A stretch of DNA of 64,000 nucleotides from Rapana venosa (Eukaryota > Mollusca > Gastropoda > Neogastropoda > Muricidae). Shown piece by piece: positions 23,124-35,208 of the stretch; position 1 is the stretch's first letter; every line of letters begins with the position of its first letter. The stretch lies in assembly GCA_028751875.1 (NCBI GenBank), contig CM054135.1, positions 3,808,448 through 3,872,447 on the forward strand, given 5' to 3'. Below the pieces are notes generated by a model that searched no databases, was not told the origin of the DNA, and was given only the letters and a program-made list of their open reading frames with translations. The position numbers were made by a program, and so were the translations under genes.

Positions 23124-24720
23124 TGTCACGCTCCTTAAGGGGTTGTGGCTAACCCCACACCCATTCCCACTCTGACTAGCTTCCCAACAACAAACACAGA
23201 AAAAAGTTCCATACTTTACTTTCCGAAATCAAAAACAATCACATCAGACAAATACTTAAACCCAGTTCCACACACACACAGATTCAACTTCTAACCACTC
23301 TCTAAGTTTTAACTTTATAATCCCCTCCCTTCTTCTCCACAGTTCTAAAGCCAGCTTGAGAAATGTTCCCCTCCCATTTCCTTCACAGTCACAACTTGGT
23401 TTCCACAAACTGCCACCATGGGGTAGCTGAGGGAAGGCTGAAGTCCTCAAGGAGGGTCACGGGTGGACGGGCAACAGGGAGAAGGGAAACTGGTTGTGGG
23501 AAAAAGAGGTGGATCCAGGGGATAAAGGGGGATAGGAATTCCGGGCATTAAGGACAAGCCGTCAGTGACTCTTCAGGGCACACCAGACAGTACCCTCTCC
23601 AGGCACAACTCCACTGCTGGAGGCACCCACAGGAACCTGGAACAGGCATTACTTGCCGTTCCTCAGCATAAACTCATAACTAGCGCTAAGGCAACTAGAG
23701 CTATTTCCCTTGCATCCTCTATGTTGATTGTGTATTTACACCCAAAGACTCCACCCTGTATACCCAAGGAACCATTTACATTTTGAATCTAAATCATGAC
23801 TGATGTATACTTTTAATTGTTTATGTCAAATACAGTACAGTTAAAATACTTTTTAAAGCATTCTTCCACAAAAGAATTGTTCTTACAGAAAAAGAATAAT
23901 AATCATATAAACTGCTTTATACTCAAAATTGCGCTAAATCCAAAATCACTCAGGACTCGACCATATCAGTTTAAACTTAAGAAAATATTGAGTATTCTAA
24001 ACACAAGTGAGAACTTTCTCCAGACATATATGAAAGAAAACATCCTATCGTTCACTAAAGAAGAATTGTTTTGTCTACCTAATTGAAAATAAATCTTAAG
24101 AAAGAGGAAACCTCCATCGAAACCATTCTACAATAATTTATCCAGGAACCAACCATCTAAGCACTGTTGACACAAAGCACTCAACAACAACCACCACAAA
24201 GTCAATCATATCTATGGAACGTCCCTCACCTGTTACTGAGAAGGAATAAGGCGCACTCCAAAGACGTCAACAAGACGGACAGCACAAACAAAGAACAAAG
24301 ACCAGGTTTTCAGGAGCCTGATCTACTTCATGGATAACTGCTCCCCCCCCTCACCGCTGCTCTCCAAATAGAGACACACCATGTGGTGCTCAACAGCCCA
24401 CACTGGAATGGCGACCAATGAACCTCTTCAGCCAAAGACTGACTCCCCTCCTAACCCAAGTTCAGATCTCCTCCTATTTAAAGCTACTGCTACTCAGTTG
24501 ACTATCCAAGCCCTCACTCAAGACCGGGCACTTCACGAGAAGCTAACCTGCATGCAAAATTGCAGAGAAAAGGGAAGGTGCATGCAACTAAGCTGGAGTT
24601 CATCAAATACATGAAAAATGCGTATGTGCACACATAAAGACACTAGCATGCAGACACACAGAGAGAAAAATAGCATGGAGTTAGGCACGGAATTATGCCA
24701 AGAACTATGCGAACCTGACA
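23124..24720 (-). mobile_element. Solo LTR, copy 3 (minus orientation)
   Basis: A 1597-base block starts TGTCA and ends TGACA, the short inverted ends usual for LTRs. It is homologous along its length, in inverted orientation, to 50280-52286 and 57942-59710 (shared ends ATAATTCCGTGC and CCCTTAA plus the central CCACCTCTTTTCCC blocks). It lies inside the RNase H of LINE F. Flanking 5-mers TAAAC (23119-23123) and CAAGC (24721-24725) could be a decayed duplication. No gag or pol adjoins, so this is a solo LTR; the superfamily is unknown. Confidence 0.8.
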
Positions 24721-25000
24721 CAAGCGATAGCCTCCAGAGCTGAGAGCGAATCGACAAAAACCAACAAGCCTTTCCCTCCAGATTGCTGAATCGGTTTGAG
24801 GGACAAAACAAGAGCACTAGGTTCGTACACTGAGCTGTCCGAAGGCAAGTGCTCAAAAGCACAGATTCCTTGATGGTGGCACAGTAGGCGGCACAGGTCA
24901 CTCCTTCCTCGGACTTGGAGTTGTCTGTAGAAACACTTGTATAGGACAGGTAAGACTGACACACTCTTGGAAAAAGACCTTGTGAGCTGTCGAATTGGTC
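24721..25000 (-). mobile_element. LINE family F, RNase H N-terminal part
   Basis: On the minus strand a TDNSKSEEGVTCAAYC stretch (about 24880-24920) matches the first RNase H strand, with the catalytic aspartate of the TDGS motif. VFVDSLSALEAIAC (24721-24765) is the conserved DSLSAL helix. The LTR insertion falls right after EAIAC. RNase H after the RT is a mark of the I clade. Confidence 0.75.
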
Positions 25001-26794
25001 ACATCCATCCTTTGAGCAGCCAGATCAAAGCAGACCACTGGGATCTCCATCAGCCACATTGGTGTCTCAGGGAACTTAGGAAAACCACATCTCACACCCA
25101 AATCAGTACCCACCCCCACCCCCTTCCCACATGAGGTCTGGAAGGATTTGAATCCTCAGGGGAAGGGTGGAAGAAGATGATTTCTTGAACTTGGCATGAA
25201 ACTAGGGGTTGAGAACTCAATCGTAAGCAGGGTTGTTGTACTCAAAATACAGTTGTATGTGGTAGTTTAGAGTCAGCTTCAGATGATGGTTCTTCGAAAA
25301 GGGTTCTCCTGCTTCCGCATATGAGCTATATACTTGTATTGCTCGGAAAGCATCCAAATTTTATGCTCCTGGTGGTGAATGGGTCTAGAAATTTCAAGTC
25401 AGTATGAATGATCACCCACAGGAGGTTCAGAGCTTTCTGACAGGGCATTTTCAGTGTTGGATGTGACTTTTGAAATTCAGCTTCTGATCGATAATAACCC
25501 TACAAATTAGGCCTCAGTCACCCCCAGGATAGAAGATTTTCCCAGGCAAATGACTGGGTCAGGAAAATATTCTCTGAACTTGTTAGTGAAGTGGATGCAC
25601 TTTGTCTTCTTGGCTTTATACTTGAATCCATTATCCTCTGGCCATTCCTGCACCTTGTTAACACAAAGTTGTAGCTGTCTCTAACTCTTACAAAAATACT
25701 TCCTGTGGCATAGAGAGCAAAATCATCCACAAAAAGAATACATTCCACACCTTGGTGAACCACCTTGACAGTGTTGTTTATTTTTACACTGAAGAGAGCA
25801 AGAGACAGGATGCTCCCCTGTTGGAACCCATCAGAAAGTTGTCCAAGAACAATGGTAGATAACCACGGAACCTTTTTTAAACCATAAAAGACAGCAAAAT
25901 GTTGCTTAATGATAAAGGTGTTATGGACAGTCGTCTGTAGGCGGACCAGATGAACAATGGTGCAGTGATTCTTGCAGGAGCCACATTATTCCTTTACCAG
26001 AAGGCCATTTGTTTCCAGACGCCACACTAGATGGTGATTGACCATCTTTTCCAGCAACTTACAGACACAGATGCTCAGGGCTACAGGTATATAGTTGCTG
26101 GGTCTTTGAGATCCTTACCGTGTTTTGGGATGGGGATGATACAAACCACTTGCCATGATGGAAGAAAAAACCCAGTCATCCAAATGTGATCGTATACCTT
26201 CAAGAAGGTTCACATTCAATTGTCTGGGAGGTGTCTTAATAAGCCATAATGAACCCCACCCGGACCTGCTGAGGTCTTGCCAAATAACTGCAGGGCCCTT
26301 TTCAACTCAGGAAAGGTAAATGGCAGATTGTAGCACTCATCATTCTGGGAGGCAAAACTTAAAGGAGTCTTTTCTTTCATCAATTGTGCCCTTAAGAACG
26401 TTGGTACTGTGAAAGCAGAAGAGGAATTATCTTTCAGGGTGGTGGCCAGCAGGTTAGCCACAGTCTCCCTATCCATCACCAGATTATCATCCAATCTCAA
26501 AATTAATGATAAACAGATGTGGAGGCGTTTTTTCCCTTTATCTTTGCAATCACCTTCCACACCTTCTTCTCAGTGTTCTGCTGTTGAGCATGGAGCAAAA
26601 ACACTTCTACGCCTCATGTCTGCTGGTCTTGAAATTGTGGAATGACTTGGCCTGCAGTTTTTGGTGGGCCAACACTGCTGCAGGAGACGGTCGCTGTCAA
26701 ACCAGGTGCTGTGCTTTTTTCCTCTGCCTTCAGACAGCCTTGCAATCCAAGGCACTATGGGCATCCCTGGATGACAGCTTGTCTTAGGCACAGT
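25001..26794 (-). mobile_element. LINE family F, reverse transcriptase
   Basis: Minus-strand RT in mostly open but frameshifted pieces. FTFPELKRALQLFGKTSAGPGG and HYGLLRHLPDN (26220-26310) form the fingers. A CVCKLLEKMVNHHL-like stretch (near 26040-26070), an LSLALFSVKINNTVK-like stretch and the box ECILFVDDFALYATG (FVDD at about 25722-25733) follow. The upstream linker VPKTSCHPGMPIVPWIARL lies near 26730-26790. The frame is full of stops and the copy is dead. It sits between the family F endonuclease and RNase H, in the expected order. Confidence 0.8.
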
Positions 26795-26801
26795 GCAGAC
26801 T

Positions 26802-27481
26802 TCTTCTTCTTCCTTTTTTGTCATGTTTCTTCCAGGGGAGGTTTGACATTGATGAGCCTTCTCCATCTCTCTCTGTCTTGAACTTCCTCCTTATTTATGC
26901 CCCTTTCTCTAAGATCATCTGCAATACAGGCAGCCCAGGTTTTGCTAGGTCTTCCCTTTGGTCTCTTTCCATCCACTATGAAGTTCATTGCTCTTTTTAT
27001 GATGTGGTGGTCTGCTTTCCATTGAATGTGCCCAAACGAGAGCAGTCTATTGGTACTAGCTACAGACTTCAGATCATCAACTTTGCACATTCTCCATAGT
27101 TCTTTATTCGTGATCCTGTCTTCCCATTTGATCTTTGTCATGTAGCATAGCATTTGGTTTTCACAGCTCTTCAACAAACATTTGACGGTTTTTGTGAAAA
27201 CCCACATCTCTGAACCATACAGGAGAACAGGTCTAATGCAGGCCTTGTACATCAGACAGCGTCTATCCAGTGGAATTTTCTGATTTCCGAGCCAATTCTT
27301 TCCATTTCTTCCAAGCACTCGCAATCCTGGTTCTGACAGCTAACTCAGATTTTGTTTTGCAGCTCATCATCTCTCCTACGTAGCAGAATTCGTCTAACAA
27401 TTCTATCTTCCCTTGTTCAAATTCTAGCTCCTCCTTTCCTGCATCGGTATTGTCTTCACCCTTCTTATTCATACAACTAAG
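26802..27481 (-). mobile_element. LINE family D, 5'-truncated 3' fragment
   Basis: The minus strand encodes the C-terminal part of another non-LTR polymerase: ELLDEFCYVGEMMSCKTKSE, IPLDRRCLMYKACIRPVLLY, KIKWEDRITNKELWRMC, GKRPKGRPSKTWAACIADDL and the end INVKPPLEET. A (AAG)n-like tail ends it at 26802. A 7-base repeat, GCAGACT, flanks it at 26795-26801 and 27482-27488. The flanking sequence is family F on both sides, so it jumped into F. Truncation at the 5' end is normal for target-primed reverse transcription. Confidence 0.85.
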
Positions 27482-27488
27482 GCAGACT

Positions 27489-28260
27489 ATAAAATAGATG
27501 CCATCAGTGCCTTTGCCGGATCGTCTGTAGACAAGATTTCTCCTTCATCCATTCTGCCAAGAATTTTTGACCTGAAGTGATCCCAGTTTGCCCTCTTGAC
27601 ATTGAACCACTCCATGTGGGATTCCTCCACCACCGTATTCTGAGCCACAATGATTGGAAAATGATTGCTGCCATGCAGATTGTCATGTACTTTCCATTGA
27701 AAGTCCAGGACTAAGGAAGGATCACAGACTGACAGATCCAGACATGACAGCGTACCGTTCGACGAAAGAAAGTAAGTGAGAGACTTGTCATACAACACAC
27801 AGAGGTCCTGTTCCATGAACACCTCCTCAAAGAGGAAGCCCTTCACTGATGACTTCTTGCCTTCCCAAAGGGGGGAATGCCCATTCAAAACCCCCATCAT
27901 TGGAAAGGGAGGAGGCAACTGCTGCACCAATGGCACCAGATCTGCCTTTCTTACTGGAACTGAAGGAGACAGGTATATGCTATATATTGTGATGGTCTTG
28001 TTCAGCGTGACCTAGTTGCCACTGCATGAAGATGAGTGTCAAGGACCAGAGAAGAGTTGAACAAAGAGTTCCCTACTAGCAAGCCTGTGGTCCCATATTC
28101 AGTGGGTTTTGCCTTGCCATGGATGGTATTGTATCCAGACAAAGAAAACTCTTTCTCTTCCGAGTGCCACCACTGCTGGTATCTGCTCTTGACAGAGAAG
28201 CTGCAGTTCCTCCTTATTGGATGCCATTTTATTGATGTTCCATTGTAAAATATTTGTCAT
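27489..28260 (-). mobile_element. LINE family F, AP endonuclease
   Basis: A minus-strand open frame of about 150 residues (27487-27936) encodes NGHSPLWEGKKSSVKGFLFEE, LCVLYDKSLTYF, GTLSCLDLSVCDPSLVLDFQW and DNLHGSNHFPIIV. These match the second half of I/Jockey-type endonucleases: the N of GDFNGH, the D of LDL-CDP, and SDHFP, here SNHFP with D changed to N. The first half, to about 28260, is frameshifted. The domain precedes the RT, as in all AP-endonuclease LINEs. Confidence 0.82.
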
Positions 28261-28264
28261 CATG

Positions 28265-29700
28265 TTTCATATTGGTCTCCTCCCTTATTCCATATCCAAC
28301 CTATCTTTTGAGAGTGCCAAAAACGGCTTTCCCTGACAAAATCTCTCTCTGCCTTTTTCTGCCTGTCAGAAGGGGGCTTGTAACCTTTTTCTTGGTAGGC
28401 GACTTTTGTGCCCCTGTCACAACCACTATCTCAGCACTTTTGAAAGTGCCAGAGGGTGCCTGTTTCCAGCCCTTAGTGTTTGGGGGAGGACCTGGTTTTT
28501 CCTTTACTCCAGGGGTCAGCAGTTTGGACCTCTGGATTGGAGCTCTTGGTTTTTGAACGTCAACAGGGTGCACAGGGCTGGGTTTAGGGCCCCCACCAGA
28601 GGCTGTCTTTGCTGGAGTGGGGGTACGGGCCATCCCGGTCGGTCAGCTGCTTACAGCCATCTCAGAGCTAGGAGACTCCCTGTCAAAATCTAAATGGCAA
28701 CCCACTGAAACACACTTCTTGACCACCACTACATACAAAATGTCACTGCCACTGTTGCTACCCTGGATTATTTTTTGCCTCAAAGAAAGAGATCACCTTT
28801 TGTACTTTGCCTCTCTGAATTTCTGTCTCCAAAACCCAAAAAGGGGTACTGGCTGAATGAGGAAGCGTGGGTGCCTCCACAGTTTACACACTGAGCAGGG
28901 TCCTGACATTCCCTATCTTTTGCTGCCTTCACACAGGCTATGCACACCTCCTGTCCAGGGCACCTTTCTCTCACGTGGCTTTACTTTTGACACCTTAAGT
29001 ATCTGAGTGGCAAAGGGACATACAGCGAGACTTTAACATCTAGAATTCCAACCTTGATGGGCTGGGGTAGCACCATGGTACAACAGGTGAGGAAAAAGAT
29101 GTTCATGGAGACCCTATCCCCCCCTTCCCAAATCTGCACTCGATGCACATCCTCAACTCCCTGGGATGCCAGTTAACTTTTAACTTCCGCCTTAGACAGA
29201 CCCTGTATGTCCCTACACCGGATGACCCCTTTGCTGTTATTAAAGGCTTTGTGGGGAGTTACCTAACAGAGCATGTCACTAGATGTGTACACTTTTGCAA
29301 CGCTTCCGACTGCATTTTTGAGCTGCACGAAACAAGGAGAGTCCCATTGCGTTAGTTGTGCACTGTCTTCAGTTCTCCAGCCATGCCCTACAGGCCTTTA
29401 GCCACAGCAAAAAGACTTAATTTTGACAGAGGGTAGATGCTCTGCATTCACTCCCTCGACCACCCACCAACTTGGCCAAAAGCTGCTCTTCTGCCTTATC
29501 TCTGTCTCAGAATCATTGAAGACATCTCCAGCGGACTTAGACTCCCTCACATTCCTTTTCCGTTAATGTTGTGGTTTTTGTTGGTCATAAAGCGTAGGCT
29601 AAATGATGGCAGAATTAATCCATCACCTTGGCAGAGCTGTCTTTCCGCGGAAAAGGCTAAAAATAACCCATATGGAAAACACCCTGCGCAATTCCATACA
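28265..29700 (-). mobile_element. LINE family F, ORF1 with zinc knuckles
   Basis: Minus-strand pieces form a gag-like ORF1. From the right there is an RRM-like region to about 29060 and YVPLPLRYLRCQK. Two or three CCHC-type knuckles follow (CQK..SHVRERC, CIACVKAAKDREC, CVNCGGTHAS) near 28870-29000. A basic, proline-rich C-terminal tail with KPRAPIQRSKLLTPGVKEK and TKKKVTSPLLTGRKRQRE closes it (28301-28633). This layout is usual for ORF1 of I and Jockey elements, which binds the element RNA. The upstream half (29060-29700) is poorly preserved and its start is not defined. Confidence 0.72.
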
Positions 29701-30110
29701 GGGCTTGTTAGCAACTGACTTTTGTACAGCCATCAATCCCCTGGCCTCGTTGCTCCATCATGAGATAACGGGTTGCTAGTGGCAACCACTAGGCAGCTCA
29801 GAAAATAAGAACCATGCAAAGAATGCTTGATGGGGAGCTGATGATAAAAATAAAGACCCCCCCTGACAGAAGAGGACAGTCCACAGAAAAAAGTGTAGGT
29901 GAGAATGCAGATGGAAGAGAGAGAAGATGAAGGTGTAGTTATAAATACAGTCAATAGAGTTTCTGGAAAAAACAGGAAGGAGGAGAATGGACCAAGAGGG
30001 CAGAAAACAGAGGCGAAGAAAATAACAGGAAGCAAAGAAGCACGGTGGAGGCAAAGAGAGGGACAGAAAAGAGAATATGTCTAGCACAGAACCTCTACAA
30101 GGTGGGGAAA
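29701..30110. other. No recognisable gene
   Basis: A purine-rich stretch between two LINE remnants. Its long minus-strand frames are rich in F, S and L because of base composition. Confidence 0.5.
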
Positions 30111-30930
30111 CTATTTATACTGAAACCCTCCCCACCTTCCCCACACACACATGGGTGCAAACACACTTAGGTGGAGATAAAGGAAATGCAAGATGGTGTT
30201 GAAAAGAAGGGACAGACATGAGAGGGAAGTCTCAGGTAGGAAATAAGTGCACTTTGAGACTGGATTTGAAGGTATCAAATAAAGACTTTTTGCGAAGTGG
30301 CAGAGGGAGGTCATTCCAGGTGGATGGAACAGAAACAGAGTAAGAGTGAAGGCCAAAAGTGTTTTGTTTGAATCCGGGTGTTCAAAAACACAAAGTTTCT
30401 GCAGCTGAACAAAGGGAACGGGACGAAGTACACAGGTGAAGACAGTTATGAGTTAAGAGGGTGCAGATTTGTGGAGACATTTTAAATAGTCTATATGAGA
30501 CATACTTCGGTCTATGTGAGACAGGCAGCGAGTGAAGAGATCACAAAAGAGGAGTGATGTGTTCAGATTGTTTCTTTCTTAGGACCAGTAAAATTGTAGA
30601 GTTTAAAATGCGTTGAAGAGAGTGGATGGATGATGCTGGTAGGCCAACCAAAAGAGAGTTACAGTAGTCTGAACGTGAAAGAATGAGAGATGTGAGGAGC
30701 TTGGATGTAGCATCAGTGGACAGATACTTGTGAATTGCGCTTATGGGCTGTAATTGATAGTAGCAACACTGGCAGGTCTGGGGTATTAATTTTTTCCTTG
30801 AGTGTGTGTTGTTAAGAACTACATCTAAATAATTCACAGAGTCGGACAAAGGGACTGACCTATTGCTAAATTCTATTGAAGTTGTTGTGATGGAGGAGTT
30901 TATGTTTGGTCCTATGAGCATGGCTTTGGT
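30111..30930 (-). mobile_element. LINE family B (L2-like), 3' end
   Basis: The minus strand reads SVPLSDSVNYLDVVLNNTHS, LLTSLILSRSDYCNSLLVGL, ASSIHSLQRILNSTILLVL and, after frame changes, a VPSTWNDLPLPLRKKSLFDTFKSSLKVHLF-type end. Such ends close L2-clade reverse transcriptases. The part before the FADD box is missing. It is the same family as 3441-4060 and 33415-34340. Confidence 0.82.
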
Positions 30931-31250
30931 TTATTTGGGATATGATCAGCACCTTTGCACATGCTATCAAATTGTAATCCAGATTGATTTCTTGATAGAC
31001 TGTATGTAGAACTTGTTGAATTATTGAATGATATTTGGAAACAGTTAAAACCGATAAGAAAAATCTCTATCTTTTTTCACAGCCCCTATTTTAACACCCC
31101 CTCCTTTTCCTAGCCTCACTTTTTTTCTTTTACTGTCTTCGAGCGTCTGTGTCAAGACTTTTGGAAAAGAAAGTAAAAGAGCTATCTTTTGATAACTGTC
31201 TTATTATTTTACCTGCTTTTTAGGAACTTTAAAGCATTACATTATGTAAG
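30931..31250. other. No recognisable gene
   Basis: AT-rich, with no motif seen. Confidence 0.5.
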
Positions 31251-31259
31251 ATTGTTCAG

Positions 31260-33090
31260 TTCTCAGACAATAATAGTACTTTTGAATATCTTCCAGATTT
31301 CAGTTCAAATGACCTTCACAGATCTGTAACCAAGAAACAAGTAAAATCTGCCCTTGATTTAATGAATAGTTGTAAGGCAGCAGGCATAGACAGTGTTTAT
31401 TCTGATTATGTTATTTATAGCAATTCAGTGCTTAAAACATTGTATTGAAAACTATTTAATAATATAGTTTTAGATACAGTAAAAACTCCAGATGTTTGGA
31501 TGATTGTTTATATAAAACCTATCTATAAGGATAAAGGTGACAACCGCTGCTGTGATGATTACAGAGGTATACCAGTGTTGAGCTGTGTTGGAAAACTGTT
31601 CATGAAATTTCAGGTTGAGATACTTTTGGAAAATCAGACAGGTTTCAAAAGGTATCTCTACTTCAGAAATGTTTTCATTTTAAAATGTCTGTTGGATATT
31701 TTTCTAAGTAAAAACATGTTATACTGTGCTTTTTTGATTATCATAAGGCTTTTGATTCTGTATGGCATTCTGCCTTATGGTATAAACTGGCAAAACATAA
31801 TGTAAACGAACAAATACTGAAAGTCTTCATGAATCTGTATGGGAATGATAAGTGTTTCTGTTACTGATGAAACCTTTTAATACTATGTCAAAAACTATCT
31901 GGTGTTCGTCAAGATGACAATCTTTCTCCTGTTTTGTTTTCTATGTTTCTATAATGGCTTGGATCTATAGCCTATTTGACAGGTACAACTTGTTTGCCAT
32001 TGGATGTTTAACTTGTATTTTATAGAGAATGTTAACCAGCTATGTTAACTTTTAATTTTCTTTATGCTGATGATACTATTTTATTATCCAATACAAAGAC
32101 GGGGTTACAAGATGCATTAGACAGCTTATAAGCTTTCTGTTCTCAGTAGAAACTTGTTTTCAATCCATTGAAAACAAAAATCATGATATGTGGTAGCAAT
32201 AGATCTTGTAACACGTTCACATATTCTGAAAGAGCATTGGAAGTTATCAATTCAAGAGTGGAAGCTTTGCAAATTGTAAGAAAATGTGTATCATAAAGGT
32301 ACTAAAGTCTTATTCAGTTTCATAAGGACTACATGGCAAAATAACTGCCTATAAAAGTGAAATTTGAATCATTCAATAAAATCGTCACATGTATTTTGTT
32401 GTATGGATGTGAAATTTGGGGATATGAAAACCTAGCAATAATTGATTAATTTCAGTATATTTTTTGTTTAAGGGTACAACATCAACTTTGTTAGTATATT
32501 ATGGAGAAACGGGAAAATGTATCTTGTCTACTTTTATTTCTATTCGGATGTTCATTTTCTAGATCCAGCTGCTTGAATTCCATTCTTAAAAGCTATCATC
32601 AAATGCTTACCAGGCTATGAAAGACTTATATGACAAATCCTTGCTTTGCTAATGAATGAAGAACTGAGCTGTGGGATAATAATAGATGCCTTTACTATAG
32701 ACCTAGAAGATCAATTTTAGTGTGAAAAAACATTTAACTTGCCTACCAGATGTGTATCTTTACACTCTTATAAAATTTCCTTGCAGTTGTCACAAGCCTT
32801 CTTTTTAAGGTTAGACATTTCTATAATAGACCATGAGAAGAAAGAGTGTGTTCCAAAATGCAATATAGGCCTATCTGTTTAAGGGGCTGAATTGCATTTT
32901 ATCATGGAATGCCCCTTCTTCAAACATTTACAACATTATTTTATTCCCCATTGGTTTCTTCAGCCTATGTCATGTTACATTTATTTTTGTGGGCTTATGA
33001 AATGTAAACCTTAGAAAGTTCGCCGATCTCTAGCAAAATCGCACGATTTGCTGGTATTTCTTTACATCTCATTTCTTGCCTTTTATAAGT
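31260..33090 (+). mobile_element. LINE family J, decayed RT
   Basis: Plus-strand fragments in shifting frames follow a LINE RT. They are IYKDKGDNRCCDDYRGIPVLS (31521-31590), ENQTGF (near 31630), a palm piece ending FDSVWHSALW-like (31740-31790), a GVRQDDNLSPVLFSMFL-like loop (near 31890-31945) and LYADDTI with an intact YADD (32060-32080). FNPLKTKIMICG (near 32160-32200), YGCEIWGYEN (near 32400) and a C-terminal HFIMECPFFKHL (near 32890-32930) close it. More than ten stops and frameshifts make it old and dead. The clade was not determined. Confidence 0.7.
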
Positions 33091-33414
33091 GAAGATTTTA
33101 CCTTTTAAAAATAGTTCGTGTACATTACAGATGTCTTGAGTTTTTATCGTTTTGTTCATCATTTTGCGATGTACTTTTGCTTTCCAGTTTATGTAAGTAT
33201 CTACAATATTTTGGGATGTATTTCTGTCAGGTTTATTATCCTCTTGAATTGGTTTGCAATATTCTCCATACCCCAAAAAGCGTGAAAGGAATTAAATCTT
33301 GAATCTGTAATTTTGAATTCCTATGAAAGGTCAACCTGGAAGATGTAGACAAAGATGATCATTCTTAAGATAAAGTAAAGATCAGACTAGTGCTTGCAAT
33401 AAAAATCTGTCAAA

Positions 33415-34340
33415 CCTTAATGTGGAGTCCCACAGGGATCAGTTCTAGGGCCTATTTTCCTCTCTCTCTACACTGCTCCACTTTTACATATAAACTGTCA
33501 TCAGATAAATCATGATCTCTTACGCTGATAGTTCTAAGACTGAAAGTAGTGATACTCCTGAAAATCGGCTTCTTGCATGAAAAGTATAACCTGCTGTCTT
33601 CGAGACATTGAAAATTAGATGATTCAGAACAATATACAACTAAATGCTTTTAAAACTGAAGCCATACTCCTAGGGACCAAACATAAAAACATCACAAAAA
33701 CTTCAATATAATTTGGCAGTACCTCAGTTCCTCTGTCCAGCTCTGTGAAATGTCTAGGTGTTGTTTTTGACTACACTCTCTATGCAAAAATTCAGCATCC
33801 ACACCGGTCAGTCCTGAAACTGTGGCGTTTTAATGTGTAATTTGCAACAACCAATCTTTTTCCATCTCTCATTCTTTTACAATTGGACTATTGCAGCTCT
33901 ATTTTGACTAGTCTACCTGCATCACCTATCCACTCCCTTCAGAGTATACAAACTTCTACATCTCGACTTGTTGAAAGAAGGAAAACATCTGAACACATCA
34001 CTTCTCTCTTGCAATCTCTTCACTGGCTGCCTTTCTCACAAAGAGTGAAGTACAAGATCGGTACCCTCTGCTCCAAATGTCTCCATGAGACTGTACCTTC
34101 TTATGTGACTGTCTTCATTCATACACTCCTTCTCGTTCCCTTCGTTCTGCTGCAGATACATTGTGCTTATAAATACCCAGATTCAAACAATGCAGCGTGG
34201 GCCGTCGTTCTTTCTCTAGTTCTAGTCCATCTATCTGGAATAACCTCCCTCTTTCCCTTCACCCAAATCTATCATTTAACACTTTCAAATCTAGCCTAAA
34301 GACACACTTGTTTCCTACATAGGATCTTTCTCTATCATTA
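33415..34340 (+). mobile_element. LINE family B (L2-like), RT 3' half
   Basis: Plus-strand pieces: a GVPQGSVLGPI-like loop (33421-33455), a tyrosine-box region near 33515, FETLKIR-like and LNAFKTEAILLG-like segments (33590-33680), a 90-residue open stretch with DYCSSILTSLPASPIHSLQS and SLHWLPFSQRVKYKI, and the end NTFKSSLKTHLF-like near 34270-34310. The 3' end matches the end of 30111-30930. An L2-like assignment fits all three copies. Confidence 0.8.
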
Positions 34341-34410
34341 AACCTCCCATCTATCGCTACTTTTAATCCTTTTCCTCCTTTACGATCACCTTGCCTTGGT
34401 GCGTTATTTT

Positions 34411-34457
34411 GTGTGTGTGTGTGGGGGGGGGGGGGGGGGGGGGGAGGGGGGGGGGGG
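34411..34457. repeat. (GT)n followed by poly-G
   Basis: A short GT repeat passes into about 40 G with two interruptions. It could form a G-quadruplex. Confidence 0.9.
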
Positions 34458-34570
34458 TAAATTCAAAATGTGTTACCCTTATATGTGAACAGTCAAATGC
34501 TCATGAATGATACGAACACAAAGCGTTTTGATATTTTGCTTTACAAGGTTCAGTAGTACAAAAAACCCAT

Positions 34571-34572
34571 GT

Positions 34573-34617
<45 letters not shown>

Positions 34618-34628
34618 ATCAGTATCAT

Positions 34629-34677
<49 letters not shown>

Positions 34678-34744
34678 GGTGGTGGTGGTGGTGGTGGTAG
34701 CAGCAGCAGCAGAAGCAGCATCATCATCATCATCATCATCATCT
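34571..34744. repeat. Compound triplet microsatellite with complementary ends
   Basis: A chain of trinucleotide repeats, each close to the last: (ATG)n, then (TAG)n, (TGG)n, (CAG)n-like and (ATC)n. The first block and the last block are reverse complements. All six frames are open through it, giving artefact proteins of M, D, S, G, T or H runs. Confidence 0.95.
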
Positions 34745-34811
34745 TCACCCAAATCTCCGAGCAGGACCACAAAACCAATGAGTCAGCATAGGAATTGATT
34801 ATAAAAACTAA

Positions 34812-34985
34812 GCAACAGAAACCTCTTCTGGAAGCTATCAAGAAAAGAAAGAAACGTGGTTTGGTCATCTAACGTGTCACTCCTATCTTGCCAAAACTAT
34901 ACTTCAGAGAATACTTGAGGTAAATAGATGCAGACATTTTGAGAAATTGGATAGAAAACATCAAAGGGATCGCTGATGATAGTGA
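34812..34985 (+). mobile_element. RTE C-terminal fragment
   Basis: Plus-strand pieces LLEAIKKRKK and WIENIKG (34941-34975) with the middle in another frame match the LTIVKKRKLKWYGHVTRS...KSWEDNISEW stretch of the RTE copies here. Only about 55 codons remain. Confidence 0.5.
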
Positions 34986-35121
34986 TGATGATAAGGCCTT
35001 GACATGGCAGTGTTGCCACGAAAGGCTGAACACAGATTATCCTTTGAAAACACTGTTGACTAATGAGTCACTGTGTACTCCTGACTATCACCTAGGTCAA
35101 GGGATATATCATGATGTCAAT

Positions 35122-35132
35122 GGTGGTGGTGG

Positions 35133-35169
<37 letters not shown>
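35122..35169. repeat. (GGT)n(GAT)n microsatellite before the receptor exon
   Basis: Four GGT and about twelve GAT units end 39 bases upstream of the splice acceptor at 35207-35208. Confidence 0.95.
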
Positions 35170-35208
35170 CTATGTTTATAACCAAGCACATTGGTTGCTT
35201 CGATTCAG

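Noticed and set aside
24533..24964. A 143-codon minus-strand protein at 24.5-25.0 kb
   Set aside because: It runs across the boundary of LINE F RNase H and the solo LTR, so it is a chance fusion frame.
28254..28693. Plus-strand frames of 95-100 codons at 28.2-28.7 kb
   Set aside because: They are antisense to the basic ORF1 tail of LINE F, which has better motif support.
32995..33276. 93-codon minus-strand frame starting MGYGEYCKPI
   Set aside because: It overlaps the C-terminal remains of plus-strand LINE J and resembles nothing I know; most likely a shadow.
34479..34868. Poly-M, poly-D, poly-S/G and poly-T/H proteins at 34.5-35.2 kb
   Set aside because: All come from the triplet microsatellites on different frames and strands.
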